From Plantago ovata (lineage: Eukaryota; Streptophyta; Magnoliopsida; Lamiales; Plantaginaceae): a stretch of 64,000 bases of DNA. Positions within the stretch are counted from its first letter, which is position 1, and every line of letters starts with the position of its first letter. This document shows positions 32,146 through 42,158 of the stretch, piece after piece. Both the position numbers and the translations under genes were made by a program. The notes beneath the pieces are model-generated. The model had not been told where the DNA came from. It worked only from the letters and a program-made list of their open reading frames with translations, and did no database searches. The stretch spans positions 96,781,982-96,845,981 of the forward strand of contig CM051457.1 of assembly GCA_028274465.1 (NCBI GenBank). Reading direction: 5' to 3'.

Positions 32146-35100
32146 GTGGTGTTGGGAATCATGGTGCACCAAAAGTTTGATATCCGGTTTTGCTTTGGTG
32201 ATCTTAACTACACAGTCACCAACATCGACCAAAAGAGGTACTCTTTTAACCGAATGCTTGATGATGTGAATAGATATATGTTAGAAAGGATACAGGCTGA
32301 GGGCTCTCTGTTTTTTAACATGATGGCTGAATGTGAGGATGGTTCAACAATAGATATTCAGAGTGATGGTTCTGTTAATATGATGTTTGAAAAAAACATG
32401 AAAGGTAGGGAAATAGAAGTGCACTTGACACTAGATGATGTCATTCCACTTGCTAAGCACACACCTAAAGATAAGGGTAAAAAGAAAGCTGCTTCTAGTT
32501 CTACACTTGATGATGCTGATTATGATTTTGAAGTTCCCTTGTCTGAACCACAACCACCTAGGAGGAGAATATTTAGGCAAAGGGGAAACAAACCTATACC
32601 TCCTAAAGGTCCAAAAAGATTCCCTAAAAATCCTGCTGATGTGATTGACTTGACAGAGGATGAAATCCACCTCAAACACAAGCTACTCAGCCTACTCAAG
32701 AGACAGAACCAAATCAGTCCCCTATACAAATGCCTAATACCCCAAAATCTCCTGAACCCCAGCCAAGAAATGAGACAGAAAACACATCTCCCTATATTCC
32801 TCAATTCACAACTCCAACTCCAGTAAAGAATAACCCCATGGCTGAGCCTGAGGTGGAGAGGATTGATTTTGAGGGGCTACTTAGGACTGTACTGGAGATG
32901 AATGATCTAGTGAGAGAGAATTAATTGTTGAATGAGGAGGAGCAGGCAGGGGAGAGAATTGTTGAGGAGCATGCAAGAGAGAGTGTTGTTGAGGAGCCTG
33001 CCATGACTGGAAATAATAACATGGAAGATGTTGTGGTTGAGGATTGGCATGACAGCTCACAAGATGATGATAATAGCACGGGTAAAGGTGTTTCAGGTAA
33101 TGATTGCCTGAGAGCTTTGAAGAACATGATGATAGTGATGATAGTGATGACAGTTTGTATGCTGGGGGTGATATGCTTGAGTCTGCTAGTGAGAAAGATA
33201 ACCAGTTACCCCCTATTCATGAGATGGATGAAGAAGAAGCAATAGATGACTTGGTGGATGTAGATGATATAGGAATTGATTGGGAATGTAGACCCCCTGA
33301 CACTGTGGTTGATGAAGAGGAGGATATAGATGTTGGTCACAAGAAAGATGAGGGCTCTGATTCTGATGATGATGATTATACCCCACCAGATGATGAGGAA
33401 GATGGTGGACAAGCTGAGGAGAATGAACCTGTGGCAGAAACAGATAAGGGTGATGACATTGGTTACTTAAGTGATAATGACATTGAAATTAATGAGACAG
33501 GTATTGTAGGAGATGAGTTTGAGGATAATCAAGAACATGTTGGTGAGGACTTTAAGGTTGGCCAATTGTTTACTTGTGTGGATGAACTAAGGATCAAAAT
33601 GAAAGATTTTGTGATCAAGAGAGGCTTCACAATAGCATTTAGAAAGAATGAGAAGACCAGGTATTAGTTTCAATTTAAGTTCACTTTCTGTTGTTTCATA
33701 CTTTCTCTTTCTGTTACACACTTTCTCTTACACTTTCTGTCAATTTAATAAGTTCACTTTGTTCTTGTTTTCATGCTTTCAGGTACACAACTTATTGTGC
33801 TGCAAAAAAGAAAGGTTGCCCATGGTATATTCATGCCAACGCATTAGATGATAGCCAAACCTTGATGATCAAGGTTTATGAACCTACACACAGATGTGTT
33901 AGAAAGGTGGATGTCAAGCAAGCAGATTCAAACTGGTTGGCCAAGAAATTTTTTGAACAACTTAAAGAGCACCCTAATCAAAGTGCCAAGAAACTTGAGA
34001 GGTGGATCAACAAGAAGATAGGAGTGATTGTTCCCTATATGAAAGTATGGAGAGCCAGAGAGAAAGCCATGGCAATCATGGGAGGTAACCCTGAAGAATC
34101 TTTCAAACTCATGCCCAAGTATAGGGAGATGGTGATAAGGACCAATCTGGGGTCCATTGTTGAATTGGATGTTACTCCTGACATTGAGAGGCCTCCATTG
34201 TTTAAGAGGTTGTTCTGTGGGTTGAATGGGCTGAAGCAAGGCTTCTTGTCAGGGTGCTCTCCCTTCCTTTTCTTCGACGGTTGCCACTTGAAAGGGAAGT
34301 ACGGTGGAGTACTACTCAGTGTTGTGTCAACAGATGCAAACTATGGATTATTTCCAGTAGCATGGGTTGTGGTTGAGTCTGAATGCAAAGACTCCTAGGG
34401 TTTCTTCCTTCACTGCTTGGAGATGTTTGTGGGACCTTGGGACTCAGAGAAGCATTGGCATTTTATGGTAGACAAATGCAAGGAAGGTCAGATGTTATTT
34501 GAACTCTTTTTTTTACTTTACAATGCTTTAAGTTATTCTCCTTGTTTACTTTCTAATATGTGCAACATTGATTTGGTTGTAGGGTTTGGTTTCTTTGATT
34601 GAGGAGAATGCACCACATGTCTACAATAGGAGGTGTGCTAAACATATATATGATAACTTCAAGCTCAAATGGGGCAGTATACTCCTGAGGAATTCTACTG
34701 GCAAGCTGCAACTGCTTTCACAGCTTATGGGCATAACAAGGCAATGGGTAAGATAAGGCAAATCAGTGAACAAGCCTATGCTTACTTGAATGACATTCCA
34801 CTAACAGAATGGGCTAGACATTCATTTGATCCTACACCCAAGATTGATCATTGCACTAATAACCTTAGTGAATGCTTCAATTCATGGGTGCTGCCACTAA
34901 GGGCCTACTCTGTTCTAAACTTGATGGAGGTAATACTTGTACCCTTCTTTACATTAAATGTTCTCTTGTATGTATACACATCCTGTTAATCCATGTTTTG
35001 TATTGTTTTTATTTGCAATATGTCTAGGAACTTAGAGGACAGGTTACGAGAAGGGTTGTGCTTAGAAAGAAGCTTGGTTATAAATGTTCAACTAGTTTGA

Positions 35101-36011
35101 TGCCTAGAGCATTGGCTAAGTTAAATGAGACCTTTGAACAATCTAGGAGGCTTGTATTGAAATCTGAATCAGGGCCAATCTATGAGATTGAAGACTACAA
35201 TTTCACCTTTATAGTTAACATGGAAGATAGGACTTGCAATTGCAATAGATGAGATATAATTGGGATCCCTTGTAGACATGCTTGGGTGGCAATTACACAC
35301 AATAAGGAGGAAGCTGAGAACGATATCAGTTATAACCACACAAAGGAGGCTTACTTGAGGGCCTATGATTTCACATTCTCATTGAAGCCAGTCCCAGATC
35401 ACAGAATCTGGCCTAACAATATTACCCAGGACACATGCTCCCCACCTGTTATTGAGAAGAAACCTGGGAGGCCCAAGAAGAGTAGGATCAGACACCCATC
35501 AGAGGTCCCAAAATCTAAGACTCCACTACACTTGCAAAGGAAACCAAAGAAGTGTAGCATATGTGGTGAGGCAGGACACACAAAACCTAAGTGTCCAACA
35601 TTGGTAAGTTTTCTGTATTATTACCTAAGTGTATTTCTTCATTTTTTTTCAATTTGCAAAATGCTAATACTGTGTTATATGGTTTCAGGTTAAGAGTAAG
35701 GGAAAGGGCAAAGCTACTGCCAAGACCAAAACTAAGCCTGCAACTCAACAAGTTCCAGCTCCTAAGCATACTGTAGGTAAAGTATTTTAAGTGTATGTAT
35801 GACTGCGAGTATTAGTGTGCCTATGTCACTTGGCTACTGTGTGTGTGTATTTGTTGAATTCTTGCTGAAAATTGGGTTACATATGGCAGGCCACAAAAAA
35901 GAGAAAGAGGAATGATGGAGAGTCATCAAGTAGCAATCTCCCAAAACCTGCAACTAGGAGTAGAGGCAGTGGCAAGGCAAAGGGGAAAGTTAAATGGCAC
36001 ATGTCTTTTTA
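32146..36011 (+). pseudogene. mudrA-like MULE transposase (several inactivating changes)
   Basis: Domains in order: an N-terminal region from MVHQKFDIRFCFGDLNYTVT (32161); a long acidic region (33104-33540, DDSDDSDDSLYAGG, SDDDDYTPPDDEEDGG); a MuDR-type N-terminal domain (VGQLFTCVDELRIKMKDFVI, then CAAKKKGCPWYIHA after a GT-AG intron at about 33661-33781); the MULE DDE domain (FFDGCHLKGKYGGVLLSVVS, DANYGLFPVAWVVVE); a SWIM zinc finger (CNCNR...IPCRHAW); and a CCHC knuckle (CSICGEAGHTKPKC). Further introns lie at about 34487-34582, 34930-35027 and 35604-35688. Damage includes an in-frame TAG after ESECKDS (about 34396), a TGA inside the SWIM finger (about 35250, where Trp is usual), a frameshift near 34670 and one near 32690. 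It is recently dead but once autonomous. Confidence 0.88.
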
Positions 36012-36292
36012 ATGTTTAATGTTGATGCTAAGTGGGATATTTCACTTCAATTACTCTAGACTACTGGCTGTTTTGCCATATTATTGTGATTCTTACAATT
36101 GGGATAACAATGTGAAGTTATTTTGCCATATGTTGCATGGATAAGCTAGCTTTTGTCATTTCAAATTGTTCTAAACAATACCATTGTACATTGATGAATG
36201 ACAATGAATATTTTCCTACATGAATGGCTTCATTATTTGCACTAGAAGGTACAAAGCTAGCAACAAAAAATTTAGGCAGATTAATTGCCTTA

Positions 36293-36646
36293 TTAGATTG
36301 TACTTGTCTTCTTCAGTGTGTGTATCTTTGCTCTCTTTCTGTTTAGCTTTACCCAATTTGTTTCCTCTTGCCAGTGCTGCTTCTTTGTGTTCTTGCTCTC
36401 CTCCTTCCTTGTGAACTTCTTGACGACAATGTGTTGGTGGAACATACTCCCATAAAACCGTTGGTTGCAATATTTCCTTCGCTCTGTTAGAAAGTTTTCT
36501 TGCCCGTTTGTCCATTCGGACCACCCGTGAGTTGGACAATTCCAATAAAACCTCTCATCACTAGCAACACATAACACCGTACGCTTTCGACACCTTCCAT
36601 TCTTGCAACCCGGTCGAATATCACTCGAATTGCTTGTGGAGCTCAT
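36293..36646 (-). CDS. Convergent second MULE ORF with GRF-like Cys motif
   Basis: This is a 117-codon open frame on the minus strand starting MSSTSNSSDIRPGCKNGRCR. Cysteines at GCKNGRC..., LCVASDERFYWNC and an aromatic WSEW give the look of a GRF-type zinc finger (C...RxFYxCP...W). The C-terminal half is rich in Lys, Arg and Glu. It lies between the 3' end of the transposase gene and the right TIR and is transcribed towards the transposase, as mudrB is relative to mudrA in maize MuDR. No similarity to MURB is claimed. A TATA motif lies ~90 bases upstream. The ORF is undamaged. Confidence 0.6.
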   Translation of the reverse strand: MSSTSNSSDIRPGCKNGRCRKRTVLCVASDERFYWNCPTHGWSEWTNGQENFLTERRKYCNQRFYGSMFHQHIVVKKFTRKEESKNTKKQHWQEETNWVKLNRKRAKIHTLKKTSTI

Positions 36647-36729
36647 TTGTTCTTGTGCTTGCTAAAAAGTGTGAGAGGAAATAGCTGAGTTTTATGTGTT
36701 AAATATGAAGAAAAATGGAGTTTTGGGGG

Positions 36730-36738
36730 GTATAAATA
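36730..36738 (-). promoter_or_regulatory. TATA box for the convergent MULE ORF
   Basis: On the minus strand this reads cctatttataccc, about 90 bases upstream of the ATG at 36646. It lies just inside the right terminal region of the MULE, as expected for a TIR-driven promoter. Confidence 0.45.
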
Positions 36739-37065
36739 GGCTGCAATTCAAATCCTAACGGCTAGTTTTTGTTTCTAACAGTCAGTTTTTTAATTTCCAT
36801 TTTACTACCCTACTATTAAAATATCAATTACAGATAGGTCCTCATGTGCATGTCACGTGCAAGATAAGCCGTTTGGCTTTTTTCAGAATCTGAAATTCCA
36901 GCAGGGGCAAAAAAGACATTTCCAGGGCTTAGAGCGCAGAAAGTCAAGTCCGTGGGTGAATCTGTAATTAGGTTAATATAGCAAGGGAGGTACGCGTAAT
37001 AAAAAATATAGATGGACTAATCTGTAATAGCGGAAAATAGCAGGGGTACCAGATGTAATTTGCGC

Positions 37066-37320
37066 AATTTTAAATTAATGCGAAATAGACCGGTCGAACA
37101 CATTTAGCGTTCTTGAATATTATGGAATAAGCCCATTGGTTGGACACAATAAGTATTCAACATTAGTGTGGAAAGGACCCATCAAACAAAGTATTTTAAA
37201 TTATTGCGAAATAGTCTCATCGAATACAACTATTGTTCTAAATTATTGTAGAATTGACACGTAGAACACGATGTATATTCTAAATTACTACGAAATACAC
37301 CCGTCTAATACGATCGTTCA
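37066..37320. repeat. Degenerate ~43-bp tandem array, right part
   Basis: Units such as gcgaaatagaccggtcgaac acatttag and attgcgaaatagtctcatcg aatacaac continue the array that ends at 31566. Removing the MULE and one TSD copy restores the repeat register approximately. Confidence 0.75.
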
Positions 37321-37387
37321 TATGTAGTTTACAAAAGAATATCATATGCGAAAGTCGAATTTGGATATTTGTATTGGAATGGGAGCT

Positions 37388-37608
37388 ACTCATCTGTCCC
37401 AATCAATTCTTTACGTATTTCTTTTTTGACGTCCCGAACAATTCTTTACGTTTCCATTTTTGGAAAGTACCCCACATCCTATCTATATTATTTTAAATAT
37501 GGACCCACACACTTACATATAATAATAATATAACAGTACCAAACATAACGATTTATAAAAAACCGTACAAAAAGCAAACGTAGACTTACCATCGGGATCG
37601 GGAGGGAG
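37388..37608. mobile_element. MITE (Stowaway-like ends)
   Basis: The left end is ctactcatctgtcccaatca and the reverse-complemented right end is ctactccctcccgatcccga. Both are relatives of the CTCCCTCCGTCCC terminus of common plant MITEs. The body is short, AT-rich and non-coding. The TSD was not resolved. Confidence 0.5.
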
Positions 37609-37627
37609 TAGAAGCTTGATACATCAT

Positions 37628-37678
37628 CTTTCTTCAAAGCAGTTAATGAGTTCTTTCTTCAAAGCAGTTAATGAGTTG
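37628..37678. repeat. Two direct copies of a ~25-bp unit
   Basis: tctttcttcaaagcagttaa tgagt occurs twice back to back. Confidence 0.75.
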
Positions 37679-37708
37679 GATTGATTATAAAAACATGACT
37701 AAAATGTA

Positions 37709-37990
37709 TTCCCTCCCCTTAATCAAATGTAATAAATGTAAGATGTTTTGGAAAAATCACAAAAATTAAAAAATGTAATGATTACCCTATAAGAAACATA
37801 ATTAATTCAAACAACTTATTAAAAAAATAAAAAAAATAGACTCATGAAAAAAAGTAAGAATAAAAAAAGATGATTAGATGAGTAAAATAAAATTTTAATG
37901 GTGATGGAGTAGGCTATGGTATCTAAACATTTTATATTTTGCAAATGTTCAAAAACACAAAACATCTCACATTTGATTCAGGAGGGAGTA
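37709..37990. mobile_element. Stowaway-type MITE with TA target
   Basis: The left end, ttccctccccttaatcaaat, and the reverse-complemented right end, actccctcctgaatcaaatg, are inverted copies, and 'gtaagatgttttgg' pairs with 'aaaacatctcac'. TA flanks both ends. It is ~280 bp, AT-rich and non-coding. Confidence 0.7.
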
Positions 37991-39838
37991 TATTCATTGT
38001 AATTTTAACATTTTTACTTCATTCTCCTCCTCCTAACTCCTAAGCAAAATATTATTGAATATTTTTTATATGATCTCCCATTTAAAAAATAAATGCTCCT
38101 GTGTATAGTAACCGGGTAAAATTTCGTGGGAATGAGGACATATACTATTTCGCGCTAACTTTGATGAAATGAGGACATCTATTTAGTAGACTCCATGCCC
38201 AAGTGATCCTCTACAACATCATTAAGACCTCCGTCTTGATGAAGCACATATTCTCAAAATACACCTGGAGAAAGGCAATGAAGTCCATATGAATGAATTA
38301 TGAGTATATATTCCAAGTTCTCATGAACAACTTTATCTGTATTATATAATGTTGTCTAGACAACACAACAAAAATACTAAAGCACGCACACATCATTGAA
38401 CTATGATGAAGAAAATGTAGGATAGACATTCCACATTTAGTCCTCTGAGAATCTTCTTCAGCTTATGAACATGGTAGACTATTTTTGCATAAATACATGA
38501 AAGTAGGCAAGAAGTTGTCAAGCCTAAAAAAAAAGAAAAAGATACTTCCATCACAGCTGCCAATAAAAAAAGAATTGATGCCTATTAAACTATCATTTTC
38601 ATTTAGATACATATGCCCATGAGTGACACTACAATTTATCGAGAAACTTACAAAAGATTAAGAAATTACCTGAAGTGAAAAATTTGACACACTCCATAGT
38701 CACCTTGCTCAGACGACAGAGGAAATTGTATGCTCGAAATTGTGTCTGCTTATAGCCATTGTAGGAATTAGCAAAACATCAACTCTCACTAACCATGTAA
38801 GCACGAGCACAACAAATTTCTTGATGAACATAATAATATCCTGAATATTCATGGCGAGGGAAAATTAAATAATAAGTATCGTCTTAATCCTCTGGGTAGT
38901 GCATACAAAATCAAGAATTATAATTGTCTGAGACCATTCCAGTGGGTTCTTAACGAATTTACATGAAAATCATCGAGGTGAGCATAAAAATATTGCAACA
39001 GAATATAAGTATGTGTTATACATTACAGAAGAAAAGAACAACTAACTTTTTGTTAACTAACATTACAGAAGAATGAAGAACAACTAACCTCTTTTATCAT
39101 ACATTACAGAAGGATTCTTGTCCTTAATTAATGCCCCGGTGACATTGAGTGATTGAACAAATAAACAATTACTACAGTCTACAACCATAGATAATCAATC
39201 ACCTACAATTGCAGTAACAATACTTAACATGTAGCTCGTTTTAGCAGCACTGTTGTTGGTTAAACGGTACTCATTTCCACTTTCACACTATCACGCAAAG
39301 ATGGTAAGATGCACTACTCGGAGAAAACTACATAGTTTAGAATATTAAGTAAAGTATCAAGCTCCTCAAGGACTGTAGCACATAACAATTGTAATTACCT
39401 GAAGAATAGACTCTGAAAGAAGTATCGAATTAATAAATGAGTGCTGGATATTGCAATTGCCTAGACTAAACAAATCTTCCCAATCACTTTATTACCACTA
39501 AAGTTCTAAGAATCAGTATAGAGGAAATCAAATATAAGGGCTATTAAAAATATGCAAAAGAAAATACGTTAAACAGAAGCCACGGTTTAAGATTTACCAT
39601 TGACGCATCTCATTGCTATAACAACTCTATGAGTCACCTCCTGATTATTGAATGTCGATGTGAACACATCTCTACGTGGGCTGACAGATCGTGAAAAAAC
39701 TGAAAATGGGATCTAGTCAAAATTTTATCAACGGCTCGAAATCAAATTAAAAAATGGGAATAAAATGAGTGTGAAGAAGAGGTTACATATGCTTTAGTAG
39801 AAACCTTATTTGCCGAAAACAAATAAGAATCACATGAT
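37991..39838. other. Gene-free stretch between MITEs and the Gypsy nest
   Basis: AT-rich, with no open frame worth noting on either strand. A short direct repeat ('acattacagaagaa') occurs three times between 39020 and 39120. A few stretches (for example near 39600-39690) have coding-like composition on the minus strand but no recognisable product. Confidence 0.4.
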
Positions 39839-40676
39839 TGAGTCCGAAGGTAATTCGTAATTCTTTCTAAGTTCGCAGTGGATCGTCACGATGTACAACT
39901 CTAGGTCTTCTTCATGAGTGTACGTTACTCTTAAAATGATAGGAAACATTCTTGTAGCTTCCTCGTACATGAAATAGACCGGAGGGGATTAGTACCTCGT
40001 GCCCGGTTTGTCGAGGATCAAACCGGAGGGACGACTTTACGTGTAGGGAGTTGTGAGGCTTCCCTAGTAAGAGTAGTAAATGTGGTAGGTGAGTTGTAGG
40101 TGAGAGCTCTGAATGCTTACCCGCTGGGTAATGAATGAGTCATTTATATACTCGTAGTATTTTAATGTCACTCCATGTAGGATCGTGACAAGTGTCCGAC
40201 CGAGATTGAAGCCTCCTTAGGCTCAAGACCATTAAGGAGGTCCGTGGGCTTTGGCCCAAACATCTTGGCTAGGGTTGAGAGGGCAATATTGACTTTTCGG
40301 GTCCCACGGAGCAATCTGAAAAACGGGTCCCACATAGAGCGACCATGGGTGGTCGCCCTTGGTCCTCGTGCCTTCCTCTTACGTATGTGGTCCGAGTAGT
40401 GCTCTGCCTAGTTTCTCTTGGAGGTGTCCCCTTGACGTACGGTCCTCCTCGAGCCCTAGAGATGCTCCTCGAGCCCAATAGCTGCATTGTCCTTGTAGTG
40501 AGCTTATCTTGAGGGTTGGCCTCTTAGTGATGGTCGGACCCTATGTTGGTCGAGCCACACCTTAGTGACATACTTGGGTGTGGTTGCGCCCCTTGAGGGA
40601 CGGTCCTTGATGCTTCGTCGCGTTCTTAGACCGCTCCAGTTCGTACATGCGGACTGGACATATTTCAACACCAACA
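39839..40676 (-). mobile_element. 3' LTR of a Tat/Retand-like Ty3-Gypsy element (minus strand), fossil
   Basis: On the minus strand it begins tgttggtgttgaaatatgtc at 40676 and ends ...attaccttcggactca at 39839. It matches the plus-strand LTR at 58738-59490 over most of its length. A purine tract (aggggga on the minus strand, 40680-40686) lies next to its start, as a polypurine tract should. It is the 3' end of the minus-strand element whose pol lies at 54.8-58.7 kb. Confidence 0.82.
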
Positions 40677-41345
40677 TATGTCCCCCTAGTTTCCAAGTAT
40701 CTTTGTAGAAGATAGTTGAGGAACTATGTTGAAGTAGAGGTCGAGCAGAGTCTCGACTAGTAGTGGGCGAAAAAAAGATTTCTCCGTATTCGCGCCTTGG
40801 TGCCTTTCCCTCCTCCTATCTCTCCTCCCCCCCCTTTTTATAGGGTGCGAGCAGACGTTGCTCGGACCTTATGAAAGGGGTATATTTACTGGGCAGAGAT
40901 CGGATCCATATAAGTGTTCCTTGGTGGGAATAGGTATTCGGTTTTTTGCCTATTCTCTATCTTTTTTTGTAAATTATCTCGAGGAGATAATTGTGAGTGA
41001 ATGGAATGGAATGAATTCCTGCCACCTTTTTCTTTTGGACATTTTCTTGAGAAGCTTCATGAGAAAGTGGTTACTCAGTCCCGTAAAATTAATCGATCAA
41101 AGTTTTCTCCTCGGGTAAATGGTCACTCGTCGCTCCTCAATTTATCCACGTGACATGGTCCTCGCTCTGCGGATTATCTGGTGTGACTAGGTAATCCACG
41201 TTCACCTGGGAAGGAGTGTCAGAGCGGGAGCGTGGAGGGTAAATCGGTAAATTCGTCAGGCGGCTATGATTTGGGCCGTTGATAGTGGCCACGTGTTCGG
41301 CCCGGATGGAGCGAGGGTATGCGACGGATCGTTTTTCCGAGATAC
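40677..41345. other. Non-coding interior of the minus-strand Gypsy element
   Basis: Sequence between the 3' LTR and the promoter of the antisense gene. No domain is recognised; a short open frame at 40858-41118 has no known motif. Confidence 0.4.
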
Positions 41346-41362
41346 CCTTCTATAAATAGGTC
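41346..41362 (+). promoter_or_regulatory. TATA box of the antisense gene
   Basis: cttctataaatagg lies about 800 bases upstream of the first ATG (42159). A likely leader (41395-41573), then a donor gtaagt at 41574 and an acceptor ...cccatttag at 42158, suggest a 5'-UTR intron ending right at the ATG. Confidence 0.55.
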
Positions 41363-42158
41363 GATACTTGGTCATTCCACACTTTTCGCAACATAATTTC
41401 TCAGAGCAAATAGAGAGAGCGAGGAGCATTTAGAAGAAATCGACGAGCAAGTCATCGATACCAAAGGAGAGCGAGGACCTAGCTATTCCGGCGATCGACT
41501 TCAAGTTTTACAGACGAACTCCATATTTTCCGGCTTACTTTCTGGTTTCCAACCTTCAATCACTCATTTTCAAGTAAGTTTCCGTACCCTGACTCCGATT
41601 ACACGCTTTACTTGCTTGCCTTTCGCTTGATTTCACTGTTAATTTCACTATTACGGGTGTATCCCCTTCGCCCTTTTCGGTTGCCTGAAGTTTGGCCGGC
41701 GCATGGCGGCCTTGAAACGGTCAACACTTGTACGGACTTAAAAAATACGTAACCGGACCTTGAATTGCATGTCTTAATCAAGCCGTTGATTCGTATGCCT
41801 TAATCGAACTTGTAGATTCGCCTTCCCCCTTTTTATTTTTCTGTAAATCCCCTTTGCCTCCTTCGATTTATGCGCATAACTGTAGAAATAAGTCTTTACG
41901 CTTCATAGGTATTTTGAGCGGTTGGTCGCTCTTTTGCCTCGATGTTTTTTGCTCCTCGATCCTTTGTATGTGTGTAACATGCTCTCTCTTGCCTGTTTGT
42001 ATGCTCTTCGCTTTCGTATAATAACTTCTTTTTCCATTATGCTTGCTTCTTTTTTGAGATTTTTCTCCGTTCGGGAGGTCGAACATAATGAATATACCTA
42101 AACGGACCTCTCGGACTATCACCAACCATCCTAACTCTTCTTTGCCTACCCATTTAGG

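Larger units (their letters stand above)
31567..37065. mobile_element. 5.5-kb MULE (Mutator-like) DNA transposon
   Basis: The flanking 9-mers tattttaaa (31558-31566) and aattttaaa (37066-37074) match at 8 of 9 positions, as for an aged 9-bp TSD. The termini are inverted: left gacataattacatttggtac and reverse-complemented right gcgcaaattacatctggtac, both continuing CCCC. The interior holds a mudrA-like transposase gene on the plus strand and a convergent smaller ORF on the minus strand. It is inserted in the 43-bp tandem array, which resumes at once on the right. Confidence 0.92.
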
